A stretch of 64,000 nt of DNA from Phymatolithon calcareum (Eukaryota; Rhodophyta; Florideophyceae; Hapalidiales): NCBI GenBank assembly GCA_977006965.1, contig OZ345362.1, forward strand, positions 1,922,001 through 1,986,000, in the 5' to 3' direction. The position numbers and the translations under genes were made by a program. Below the pieces are notes generated by a model that saw only the letters and a program-made list of their open reading frames with translations, was not told where the DNA came from and did no database searches. This document shows, in pieces, positions 40,878 to 51,624 of the stretch (positions within the stretch are counted from its first letter, which is position 1; every line of letters starts with the position of its first letter).

Positions 40878-42835
40878 ACCCTGGATTTCCCGTCAGCAGC
40901 CACCAAACTCACCCCCTTATGCATCCGATGACCCAGCCCGTTCCGAAAGTCGTAACTCAGCAATTTCCTCCTCCGATTGTCACTCAAGATGTAGTGACAC
41001 CTGGAACAGAGATAGATGATGCATTAATTCCTAATGCGATAAAAGAAACTTATAACTATCCTCACAGGCCCACAAAAACAACATGGTATCTCCATTCCGG
41101 ATGTTGTCCAACCCACTTCTCTTTTCCGGCCAAATTCTCCACCTTACCCCGATTTGAAAACTTCCCAATGACAGCAAATGGGGCACGCACACGGATACGG
41201 CGTATTGTTCACCATACCTTACATCATCGTAATGCTTCTATACCTATTAACGACTTGGTTGCTGCTCCTGCGTTTCCGAAGAATCTGCTTTCCATAAGCA
41301 AGATATGCGAAACATGCAATGTTCTCTTCACCAAAAACGCAGCTTTCATAACATCCCCTATACCAATACCACACCACACCCAAATACACACTGTCGGCCA
41401 CAAAGAAATGGCTTGTACTCACTCGTCATGACCATGTCACCAACGCCGTCTTTCAGTAACATTGCCACGGCCTTCGGTCGAGCTCGAAAACAAATCCCCG
41501 TGCATCTTCGAAACAAAGTAGTCCTTTACGATTTCATCCACAAAATGCCAAGCCAGCGAGTTTAAGTTTCCCTTTTGACAAAAATGGATCCGGCCCACGA
41601 GCGCTTCTGCTTCCCAGCATGTGCAGCGAGCCCTCAGCGCCAATCCCACCAATGAGAGCCGAGAAGAAACTCCTCTAAACCCGCCTGAGCCACGCAATGC
41701 CCGAGGCCAGCCACACCCCAGAACCCCCTACTGACGTCGAAACAATGCGATGGCACCTTATCATGGCTCACGCTCAACCAGCGACACTCCGTACCATGGC
41801 CTCACGTCAACTCGTGCGAGGAATCCCGACATTACTACCTCTTCTAGCGCACCCCCTAAGCTGCAGCTCATGCTTCATATCCAAACAGTCTAAAGCACCT
41901 CATCCACGCTGCCCTCGCCCCGTCATTGCGGTCGGCACACGAATCGCATCGGACACATGTGGTCCCATCTCACCGCCCGCCCATGACGGCACCTTACACT
42001 TTGTAACATTTCTAGACAGATCGTCAAAATATTGCATTGTTAAGCTGCCTAAACGCCTCTCTGAACTGGCCAGAAATCGTTCCTGTAACTCTAAATGAAA
42101 TCATGACGCACCGTAATCGACCGATCCAAGTGTTCCTGAGCGACAATGCGAAAGAGTACAGCTCTAAAGCCTTCATTCTCTTTTATGGTCATGCTGGAAT
42201 CAAATACTCTACTACTGTCCCCCATACCCCTGAAGAAAACTCGGCTGCCGAACGCTTAAACCGAACACTCTGTGAAAAAGCACGTGCATCGCTCCACTCT
42301 TCAGGCCTCTCTCAGAAATTTTGGGGCGAAGCAATATTAGACGCTCCGGACAAGTACAACAAGACACTACACCACACCGCACAATCAGTACCGCACTCTG
42401 ATTGGTACGGAAAACCGCCCAATCTGTCAAGTCTGCTCCCCTTCGGAACCCCAGGATACGTCGCTCACATCAAAATATCGAAAAAGCCCAAGCTCGAGAC
42501 GCGTTCACATCCCTGCAAGTATCTGCGAGTTTATGATGATAATCACCATGTTGTCTACAATACTGCTCTATCGCGTACCTTGAAGCGCCGGATCTCAAAC
42601 TTCAAAAGATACTTTCTCGAGCGTGACACTGTCCATATGTTGCCCATCCATCCCCCTGTAGCGATGAAAGCATATTCGTCCCGGCCTCCATCTTGTCCCC
42701 AGCCTGACAAACGCATTCATGTTGAAACCTATCCCCTGAGATCTGGACGCTCACGCAGACTCCATGCAATACCTGCGTCATCTCCACGACGGGCAGCGCA
42801 CATACGAGCTTCCCAAATGGTGCACGCTCTGGTGG
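40878..42835 (+). pseudogene. Copia protease and integrase, broken
   Basis: The protease region contains TTWYLHSGCCPTHFS, where the catalytic D-S-G is H-S-G, and NLLSISKIC typical of the protease end. The integrase begins with the H-x3-H block (RWHLIMAHAQP) and C-x2-C (SCSSC), then a core with SDTCGPI (first Asp), FLSDNAKEYSS (second Asp) and PEENSAAERLNRT (Glu). Frame changes occur near 41430, 41570 and 42040. The part after the core (SLLPFGTPGYVAH) is open to 42835, where solo LTR 2 is inserted. Confidence 0.85.
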
Positions 42836-43201
42836 TGTGGGGTTGTTAATCGCACAAGTTGGCACACTGGTTGTGGTCGGGTTGTTCCCTGGCAAAACGC
42901 CGAGGGCGCCGAGAAGCGGCGACATTTATAGAAAAAGAATTGCATCAAAGATGACTTGGCAATATGAAAAATGGAGGTGCTTACAGTGTAAGTATGTATA
43001 ATCTGTAAGCGCTTGTAAGCTGTAAGCAGTGGTTCTAGGGTTTGCCCTTGGTGATCCTTCATGGTGTAAGTACGCATCGAAACCTACGGTATTGTAATGA
43101 CTGTAATGCTATCTGTAAGGGGTTTCTGTAAATGCAAGCTGTAATGACAATTTGAAGGGAGCTATTTGCATAGGAGTTTGATAGTGGCGTTGGACGCCAC
43201 A
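42836..43201 (-). repeat. Solo LTR 2 (366 bp), opposite orientation to solo LTR 1
   Basis: Reverse-complement relative of solo LTR 1: it begins TGTGGGGTTG and ends GGACGCCACA on the plus strand. Flanked by a perfect duplication GGTGG (42831-42835 and 43202-43206). Together with solo LTR 1 it makes an inverted pair about 2 kb apart around the copia integrase. Confidence 0.9.
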
Positions 43202-43206
43202 GGTGG

Positions 43207-44844
43207 GCACGTGCGTGTCGCACCGAACAGGACGCCCAAACTCCTCATCCCATCCAAAATTCTTCCTAGCACTCCGGCGCCTAAGAATCTACAGAAAGCC
43301 CGTTGGTATCCAGATTTGCAAAACTGGAAGGTGGATTACGAAGCCGAGCTCGCCAAACTGGGAAAATAGTGCACATTTGGCCTGTTCCTGAGTCCGAGAT
43401 ACCCAAAGGAACACGGATCCTACCTCTAACCACTAACTTCCGCTACAAAAGGGACGAACACAATCGCCTTACCGAGCACAAGGTCCGGATTTCCCTTCCA
43501 GGAGACCTAAGAAACCCATACGAACATTATAATCAAGCCGAAATAGCAACTTATGCTCTGGATAAAACGACCACCCGTATCCCAATCAGTATTGCGGCCG
43601 AAAAACATCTCTCCTTAGAACATATTGACATTGAATCGGCAGTGCTTCACGAGCGGCTGGATCCCGAGCACCCCATCTATGTCAAGATTCCCACTAATTT
43701 TGATGGCACGAAACAGAGCCCGTTCACATTTGCACGTCTGTCATCAAACCTATACGGATCTAAACAAGCTGGGCATACATACTACCACGGCCTAAAAATA
43801 TATTTGACCAACAACGGATACACCCCACTGAACTCAGACAATTGCCTGTTCATGAAGCACCACAGTCCAGGACAATATTTCCTAATCGGGATCACGATAG
43901 ATGACTTTCTGATCGCGGAAACGAACAAAACTGTTTCAGATGAGTTGAAACACGTGCTACGTCAAAAATACACCATCTCTGACATGGGACCCGCCTCGCA
44001 CTACATCGGTTGGAAAATCATGCGTACCAGTGCTGGTATCCACATCTCACAGCCCACTGCAATTGATACCCTGCTTCAACGATTCCAAATGCAGAAGTAT
44101 GCTATATTCCCAACCCGTTATTGCGATGGTATGCCATTCGAAGCCCGAAAACCGGACGAAGAAACGTTAAACGCTGAACAATATCCCTATTCATCGAGAG
44201 TAGGCATGCTACGATACCTTGCCGACTCCACCCGCCCAGACATCACCCATGTAACAAACAGCCTCGCTCGCTACATCAAAGAACCCACCATGCGACATTG
44301 GGTGCAATTCAAACGTGTTTTGCGCTACCTGCAAGGGACCAAAACCCATGGCACATTTTACCCAGCTACCACGGCACCGCTCACGTCCTACTCCGATTCA
44401 GACATCGGATCCTGCTCCGACACCCGACGCTCTACAACTGGAAGCATCCATCTCCTAAACTCCTCACCAATCTCGTGGTCATCAAGACGCCAGAACACTG
44501 TAGCCTTTCCACATCTGAAGCCGAGTATATCGCTGCCTGTCAAACTGTCCAACAGACCAAATAGCTCAAACAAATCTTGTCAGAGATAAACCATGCGCCC
44601 ACCGACGCACCTACATTATTCGACGACAATCAAGGAGCACGAAAAATGGCTCTCGCAAACGAACACAGAAAACGCAGTAAATATGTCGACATTAAGTACC
44701 ATTACCTGCGCGAAGCCATCGCGAACAAAGAAGTTACTTTGCAGTACATGTGCACCGCCAAAATGTTTACCGGCCCCTTCACGAAAAGCCTGAAGCCAAA
44801 AAAGTTTGCAACTGCCACATCCCGCATGAATCTTCTTCCATCCC
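43207..44844 (+). pseudogene. Copia reverse transcriptase and RNase H, broken
   Basis: The first part is frame-shifted near 43370 (LGKIVHIWPVPESEIPKGTR). The main frame (43303-44500) has ESAVLHERLDPEHPIYVKIP, LYGSKQAGHTYY, the catalytic block IGITIDDFLIAE (second Asp pair kept) and YLADSTRPDITHVTN. RNase H carries SYSDSDIGSCSDTRRSTTG; the STSEAEYIAA motif lies in another frame (about 44508). The last part (44577-44840) contains LFDDNQGARKMA and VDIKYHYLREAI. The 3' end is split by the TRIM at 44845. Confidence 0.88.
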
Positions 44845-45427
44845 TGTTGAGGATGCACATCCTTCATATACACTACATCATAGGTCCACATATGTTCCTG
44901 ATCAGGGGCACACATCTTTACCCTAGTCGTCCTATCATATTGTCTCAACAGGTTATGGGCTCATCACACTAACCGCGCAAATAAAGGTTCTCAGTTCGAT
45001 TCCGGCTGGGTATACCACAATAGAAGGCAAAAATTCTCGAATCACAAGGACAAGTATAACACGACCGCCACGTTTACGATACAAATTCAAGCAACAACAC
45101 AATACACGGTTCAAGGTCACCCACAAAACCTCAAGCAAATTTACAACGAAAACAACGGTGCTCAAGATTTTCAGTTCGCAAAAAATTCTCCCAAGAAAAT
45201 AGTCTTCCTCATTCATCAGGGGTGCGGGGGAATGTTGAGGATACACATCGTTTCGCTCATTTCTCCTCTCTTTCTCCACCCCTGATTTCTTCGATAAGAC
45301 AATTGTTAGGATACACATTCTTGTTGAGGATACACGTCCTTCATATGCACTATATCATAGGTCCACATATGTTCCTGATCAGGGACACACATCTTTACCC
45401 TAGTCGTCCTATCATATTGTCTCAACA
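44845..45427 (+). mobile_element. Complete TRIM-type element, 583 bp
   Basis: Two 106-bp LTRs (44845-44950 and 45322-45427), both beginning TGTTGAG and ending CTCAACA and differing at five positions (all transitions), enclose a 371-bp non-coding interior. Perfect duplication ATCCC at 44840-44844 and 45428-45432. The interior opens with GGTTATGGGCTCA, a half-initiator-tRNA primer site at 44951. No coding capacity, so it depends on proteins of another, copia-like element. The interior also has a box-B-like AGTTCGATTCC at about 44994. It sits in the copia RNase H/3' region. Confidence 0.92.
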
Positions 45428-45440
45428 ATCCCCGCCTCAG

Positions 45441-45452
45441 TGACAGAGGGGC
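45441..45452 (+). other. Polypurine tract of the copia element
   Basis: TGACAGAGGGGC lies immediately before the TGTTATG start of the 3' LTR, the expected position of the plus-strand primer. It was next to the RNase H coding end before the TRIM inserted 13 bases upstream. Confidence 0.65.
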
Positions 45453-46928
45453 TGTTATGATTCACATCAAAGTGTCCATGAGGCGCGTCTGTCCACAGAT
45501 TCACCGAAAATGATTCACATCATACGCCACACACGTGTCCGTGGCTCCAGCGCCGGAGAATGCGGGAAAAAGCAGATTTTAGGTCAGATAGACTGGGGAG
45601 CACAAAACTAGACCGTAAAATACAGCTTTATGGTTTATGTAAAAAATTATAGTTTTTTGATCACCAGCTTGCGGAGGAGCAGGTCAGGTGTCGATAGCGT
45701 CAGCAACAATGTAATCCACTTAACCAATGTTTTGTTTCCGAAACGCGGTTTCCCGCGAAAAATAAAATTAAACATGTGTCTTTCGGGATGTTTTTGAAAC
45801 CAGCTAACCCGTGTTTTCACTGATGAGTACACATTTTGATCTTATACACTATCATAACGTCTCTGGAAAATTCTACCGCCAAAATATTATGAATCATTTT
45901 GTTGGGTTTACACCAATGTTTGATAGCCAGCTACAACAAACACGTATCAGAATTAGTTCAGGGAGGGCACGTAACTTCCTTTTTGGCGTTTTCGAGGACA
46001 TCTTCCTGAAATGATCAAGGACAAATTTCGACCTTGGCCGCTTTTTTAAAAACTTTCTTAGACGTTATCTCAGCACCCCATGCTTTTCATCGCTATTACT
46101 GCACATCAAATTAAAGTTTTCGTTTTCCTCTTTCTGCATATTGTGGAATATACTCGCCAAGAATTTGTTTTTGTAGAGTTATGAGGCCTTCAACTTGACA
46201 AAAATGCCGAAAAAACGGCATATGCCGCTTTTTTGGCGTGCTGTATCATCAAGAAGAAGTCTACAGTTTTCGTTCTTCCTACTTCAGTAGAAAGCCCTCT
46301 GTATTCTGTTTCGAAGCATATAATTTAATCCTTGCATAGAGTGAAAACGGAGGCTGTAGAGCTCCTGGCGTGTTCTAAGGACGGTAATAAACCGGTACAA
46401 ACGAGGAAGCCGTTTTAATTTCGTCTACGCCGCGGCATACCGTCGGCATAACCGGTTTGCTGAATCCAAAGTTCCGTAAATTGAATGACAGACGTTCGGA
46501 TCATCCAATAAGAGTTTACATGAGTGTAGTGGCTGGGTCATTGGCTGATAGTAGAAAACTCAGAGTTTTCATATGCAAGCAAGGAAAAGACTGTGAACCG
46601 TCTTATGAAACACTTTTTCGTGTTCATGTCACGCTTTTGTCACCACTACTAGTTACATTCCTCATATTTCTTTTGCTATTCTCCATATTACGCAGCTCAA
46701 GATCGACGAAGAAGCACTTTTCCGCATTGATCTTAGTAAATTGTAGTAAAATGAATGTTCCTTGCATCTTTCAAAATTTACGGTATCTACGCATCCAAAA
46801 ATAGGAGAGAAATTTGATTTCTGAAGTTCAGACGTCGATTACTGCCCAATTTATCAATTTACCGCATTCTCCCGTATATATAAGACAGAATAGCACAGAG
46901 TAAATAGACACGAGACTTGACTATCACA
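45453..46928 (+). repeat. 3' LTR of the copia element, 1476 bp
   Basis: Begins TGTTATGATTCACATC and ends ACTTGACTATCACA, matching both ends of the 39-bp 5' LTR remnant. A TATA-like CCGTATATATAAGAC at 46872-46886 is about 45 bp from the end, as in LTR promoters. Short internal frames look non-coding. It may itself contain insertions; none with clear borders were found. Confidence 0.75.
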
Positions 46929-47110
46929 ATGCGAAACGGTGTCCAAATCCGGAAGCAACCGGCTGCAGTGTTCAGTGCTTGCTTCCGCACACTGTGAACG
47001 TATTATGATTCAACATCAAGTATTCAAATGCGCTCAACTTTGAATTCCGTTTTCGCACAAACCCTTAGCAGCGTGACAGAAATTAATTGTAATTCATATT
47101 TCCTGTGTCT

Positions 47111-47260
47111 GCATCCTAAAACTAATACCAGAAATCGATTCAGCGCGAAAATCCGGTCCAGAACATTTAAAAATGTTCTGGACCGGATTGGATTTTCGCG
47201 CTGAATCGATTTCTGGTATTAGTTTTAGAAGGGGAATGTTATCCCCTGGTTTTAGGATGC
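47111..47260. repeat. Foldback element, 150 bp
   Basis: A long inverted repeat: the left arm runs from GCATCCTAAAACTAATACC to CCGGTCCAGAACATTT, and the right arm is the reverse complement with almost no loop. The right arm is interrupted by a GGGGAATGTTATCCCC mini-hairpin flanked by repeated GTTTTAG. This is a foldback or MITE-like structure; a target duplication was not clear. Confidence 0.8.
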
Positions 47261-47345
47261 AATAATCTCTGATTCCTATTTTTAACTTAGGGAACGGTTT
47301 GGTCTACAGCTCCTCAACTATGCACTCTGTTACGCAAACCTTTGT

Positions 47346-48227
47346 TTCAGGTCCCCCATTACGGAGGAACTGAACAAGGCTTCGCGCATTGGCGAACGCA
47401 CAGCTGTTCTCTCGACCCTCTCCTTCGCCGCCAACATGATGGATTACGTTGATTTGATTACGCAAATCTATGGCGGTATCGTATTATTATACGAAGCACG
47501 GAAGGCAGACGTAGCTATCACCGAGAAGCTAAACTGGGCGACCAAAAATGTCTTCCGTATTTATTGGGAGCTCGAGGCGCTGAAGAGCAACAAATTCGTT
47601 AAGGCCGCAGGCGGGAAGATAGTCTGGAGAAAGATTAACAATCAGCTAAGGCAGACATCCCAGCAGGCGAAATAACTAAAGAAGCGCGAAGAAAGCTCTT
47701 TTTGTCTGCGTCTCTTCAATGCAATCGATGAACTGGAAGAATCTATCAAGATTTATGACGGGTTATCGAAAATCGATGACTCTGTGAATAATTTGTGGTT
47801 ATTCGCAACACAGCATGGCCTGAACTTGGAGGAATATGAGAAGATCAGGAAAGAAAACCGCCAGTTGGGAGAGAAACTAAGGATAGAGCTTCGTGGTACT
47901 CGCAGCAACTTTAATGCCTTTATGAAAATCCATGTTTCGAAGGAAGTGAGGGATGCGCGTGAGCGCATTCAGATGCAACTAAACGATGTCAACACCGGCT
48001 TGCTGAACGAGTTGCAACGGAACCGCGCTCTGCTGCAACGTGTTTTGGAGAACACGGCAGTCAACCGATGTAACAAGAGAGCAAAGAAGCCTCGCATGAA
48101 CTGTCATGAGCTTGGAAACGGCGTGGAGCGGGACGCGCAGGAGGCGGTGCGGCGATGCAGAGAAGCTGCTAAACGGGACAAAAATTGTTCTCAGCGTGGA
48201 CACTATAAACAGACAAGGATACAATAG
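47346..48227 (+). pseudogene. Sel1-repeat family gene, broken by one stop
   Basis: One frame is open from about 47349 (PPITEELNKASRIGERTAVL) to 47672, where a single TAA follows QQAK, and then on in the same frame to TAG 48225. The N-terminal half is helical (MDYVDLITQIYGGIVLLYEA). The second half is coiled-coil-like (EEYEKIRKENRQLGEKL), and the C-terminus has one Sel1-like unit (CHELGNGVERDAQEAVRRCR). A TTTCAG acceptor-like site lies just upstream, so the 5' exon may be missing. Related in its Sel1 unit, though not its N-terminus, to the GTPase gene at 24485. Probably a recent pseudogene. Confidence 0.65.
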
Positions 48228-48949
48228 AGGGGAACTACCCTCGGCCACACTCCGCTTGCTTCTGGAAGATAGCTGTTCAATAGTGGTTTCTTGTTAGCAT
48301 CCCCAAGACTTGTTCGATAGTGTCTAACAAGATGAAAATCTAGTTCGGGTTTGCTCATTAAATGAGAAATGAATGATAATTTTCTATTAAATAGAAAATT
48401 ATCATTTATTAATAAATTTTATTGTATTGAGGTTTAGCTGTTGCAATGCTAATTGGAGCATATCATAGTTTCCAATTGCATTACAAATTGGAGTTGTGCC
48501 GTTTATTTTTAGCTGGCAGTGACATTTAGATTAAATTGGTAAAACTGTGTTGTGCCTAATATAGCTCGCAGAATCCTAATTGCAATTGATATTGCCAGAA
48601 GTACCTCAATTGCGATTTCTATTGCTTGCCTTATTGCTCCACTGGAAGCAATAAATTGAATGGGACGAACCCTGCGTCTAACAGAGTAAGATCGTTTACG
48701 CGTGCAATTCGGTCGCATAGAAGTACGTGTCCGTCCTGATTAGACGGACTGACGGACTTCTGTGAATTCTAACGTACTTAGACTAGTATATAATAGATAC
48801 TAGGCTGGCAACTTTTCAGAGCCGGAGAAACAAAGCGTACAAAAAGATATTCCCCGGCCTGGAATCGTAAACGCAGTGTTACTTTTGAGGACATTTACGG
48901 TCGCCTTTGTTACTTTTGGTAGTACCTCAGTTGACGATAGTAAGGGACC
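48228..48949. other. AT-rich stretch with hairpin
   Basis: No gene. A hairpin at about 48371-48406 (ATGATAATTTTCTATT and its reverse complement) is followed by several CAATTGC-containing segments resembling the interior of the MITE at 9578. Borders of a MITE were not found. Confidence 0.4.
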
Positions 48950-50290
48950 GACGTAGAACGGAGACTCTTCAGACGTCTGCTGCTAAAGCAGCTAAGGCAA
49001 TCTCTCAAATCTGGAACACACGTTGAAGGCGCTGACTGCCCTAGTGGAGGCCCAGCAAGCAACTATACAATCCCTTTCGTCAAGCGGAAACGTCAGCTGC
49101 AATCAGACAGCTGGTGCTGGTAAGCACTCTGCTGTTGTACCACAGAACTGAAAGGAACCTACAATGAAGGCATATGGTGAAACTAAGATGGAGCCAACTC
49201 CTTTTGGCGTGAAGCTTCTTCTACATCATTCGAAAGGCAGAATCTCTCTCGCTATGAATATTGGCCACATGTGTTTGACGATGTCGTCAAATATATCGCG
49301 AGCTGTAGAGAATGCCAGGTGACCAAGGTACAAAATATGCTGGCGGCGGGTGAACTGCAGCCGCATGAGATCCCAGAAAACTGTTGGGAAATCATTTTGA
49401 CGGACTTCCTAACCGAAATCCCTACATCAGATAAGGGGAATGGCTCAATTATTGCCGCACCTAGCAGTGAGGATGAAAGAGAGTAGGCACAGAATTCTCT
49501 GTGCAAGATGGCTTGTAGGTCAGTTTCCAAGAAATCCTCCGAAGGTAATAGAAGAAATGGGCAGTCAAGGAGTATGGGCAGTTAGAATACTGAAGAGCAT
49601 CCTGAGAAAGCCAACATGGACCCCTACAGAGGAGACCAACGTGGCCAGTGCCATCGACGCGACACTAAGTAATTCTGATTAAGGAACCGAAACTTCGAGT
49701 GTAGTAGAATGCTAAGAAAAGTACAACTTTCCTCACGTTAGGACACATGGTACCTTCTCAATAAATCCACTTAATTACGACTTAATTATTGTCATTACAG
49801 ACAAACTGCTCAAGAGGGCTATCTTCGTGCCCACAAAGAAGACAGTTACCACACCGCAAGCGCAGAAATATTTCAAGATCATTTATTTTTCGAAGCATGG
49901 TATCCCAGTGTCCATAATTTCCGATAGCGATCCGAAATTCACCGCGAACTATTGGAAGTCGCTGATGGAGATGAAAAATAATCACTTGAATGTGTCAACC
50001 ACGGATCACTCTCAAACGGATGAGCAATACGAGATATTGGTCAGGATGTTGAGCATTATGGTCCGCAGCGTGGTACCGAAGGATACAAGAAGCTGGGAAA
50101 CGGTCCTCAGTCAAGTTGAATTTGAGTACAACGCATCACACAGTTTCAATGCCTTCCGCGCAGACGTACCTGTGGCTTGCCCGAGCTCTAGTGTCGGATG
50201 CTTAAATGTACTATTGTCAAAAGTCCAATCGCGTAACGAATTGCTCTTGCTGCATCTGATTCCCCATCAGTTTCTTCCATTTCGTTGTGC
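48950..50290 (+). mobile_element. Decayed gypsy relic with internal deletion
   Basis: Plus-strand gag start (LKALTALVEAQQATIQSL, about 49025; compare ALVETQAATITNLQ in the gypsy gag) is followed, after a deletion of the protease-RT region, by integrase. RYEYWPHVFDDVVKYIASC and LTDFLTEIPTSDKG (about 49250-49440) precede the 329-bp insertion. IFVPTKKTVTTPQA, ISDSDPKFTANYW and SWETVLSQVEFEYNAS (49827-50130) follow it. Related to the young gypsy element but old: many stops, and no LTRs recognised. Confidence 0.8.
49455..49783 (+). mobile_element. Short retroposon, 329 bp, inside the gypsy relic
   Basis: Interrupts the integrase frame between GNGSII and VITDKL. Flanked by a perfect 8-bp duplication AATTATTG (49447-49454 and 49784-49791). 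No inverted ends. The 3' part (GGACACATGGTACCTTCTCA, then AATAAATCCACTTAATTACGA) is shared with the insertion at 62371-62487, which has a 16-bp duplication. Shared 3' ends with variable 5' ends and variable-length duplications fit a SINE or short LINE-like retroposon. Confidence 0.75.
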
Positions 50291-51624
50291 TTTCTAAAGA
50301 TCGTTTGGACCCAAACCTTAATTGAACGAAGCTACCTACAGTACCCTTCAATGTAAGCAGTTTGCTAGAGATGGGGCACTGGTTGCTTTCAGACACAATT
50401 ATATACCAACGGTCATAGTACGTCGCAACTTGCTCGTGTGGTACCCAACTCGTCCGTCCTTGTGTTCTATCCACAGGTCTAGGTGGTGCTATATGGTGAT
50501 CTTGTGGACGAAAACTTCACGTGCACGAGGTAACCTACACTACCCTTCAGTGTAGGCAGCTTGGCAGCAATGAAGTGCTGACTACTTTTCCGACACAGAG
50601 ACATAGTTGAACTCATCATCCTACTGCAAATGGAGATCTATGAAGAGTAAGGCGTCTGCGGTCCAAGAATTTCCCTCAGGCTTCCTATTCTGGCGCCACC
50701 TCACAGCAGGTGTGACTGTAGCATGCTAATACGTTTTGAAGATCTTCCGTCCCTATACCCTATCTCCTTGGTTATTCTGATGGGACGCTTCTGCGAGGGG
50801 CGTACAGAATGCAAAGAAGGCAGTCGGGACGCCTTAAGTCACTTAAATCAGTGTCTCCACCTGACGAAGCGTCGCCTGACAGGCAGGTGCTGCTGTCATA
50901 AGTCGGACAGAAACCACATCAATATTTGGGGATGCACCGGCTCCATGCGCGAAAGGCGCCCTAAACCTCGCAAACGAGAGCAAAATCGTAGAAACATAGG
51001 CATTTTTTACGTTTTTTTTTCGTGGCCACGCTGACAAAGACAAGAAGTGCAACTTGCGCAGGTTGTGGGTCAATCTGCGCTCAAATATTACGCAATTATC
51101 TCTTTCCGACTGCAGCCCGAGTGTCGAGAACAGCGCCAGCTAACCGATCCGATCATGCTTCTACCGTCCGTTGAACTTCTTCATGTTTCGGAAAGCGCAG
51201 GCGCTCTGGTCCCTCTTTGCGCATAGACGACTTCATTTCGATACGCATAGGTCTGTGCAACTGCTCCGTTGCAACGAGCTTTTCCGTTCAGAGTTCCCAT
51301 ACCGAACAGGGAGAGAGGCACGAGATGCGGCAAGGCCGATTTGCACATAAAGCAGGGCACTCGACAGAGGTCAATGCGTGGCGGGAATGGCGTCACGAAC
51401 AAGGTTTTGTCCCGCCAGACATGAGCGCTGTGGGAAAAAGGCCCCCAACCACGAGGAGGCGTCCATACCCAGCTGAAACCACGAGTGCCATCCCGGTGAA
51501 GTCCCCTCTGAGGAATGCCGTGTGGCGCGGAGCGTAACTAGTGCATTTACCTGCTTTACATGTCTAGTACTACTCGACTCAATCCGGATCCTTCTACAGA
51601 GAAATCATCCAGGACTCTGGTATG
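50291..51624. other. Stretch without a gene; weak direct repeat
   Basis: No supported ORF. A diverged direct repeat of about 70 bp is seen at about 50332 and 50530 (CCTACAGTACCCTTCAATGTA versus a near-match). It lies between the gypsy relic and the sulfite oxidase gene, and its right end holds the 3' flank of that gene. Confidence 0.4.

Larger units (their letters stand above)
39323..46928 (+). mobile_element. Ty1/copia retrotransposon, old, with three nested insertions
   Basis: Bounded by a perfect ATGCG duplication (39318-39322 and 46929-46933). Order on the plus strand: a 39-bp 5' LTR remnant, primer site, gag, protease, integrase, RT, RNase H, polypurine tract, and a 1476-bp 3' LTR. This order (integrase before RT) defines copia. 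Nested inside are solo LTR 1 (40474-40872), solo LTR 2 (42836-43201) and a TRIM (44845-45427), each with its own 5-bp duplication. The 5' LTR keeps only its two ends (TGTTATGATTCA and GACTATCACA), so it was internally deleted. Coding parts carry many stops and frameshifts. Confidence 0.9.

Noticed and set aside
44845-45427. The 106-bp repeats as LTRs of the copia element itself
   Set aside because: They share a perfect ATCCC duplication with each other and have a primer site after the first copy, while the copia element has its own different LTR ends with an ATGCG duplication.
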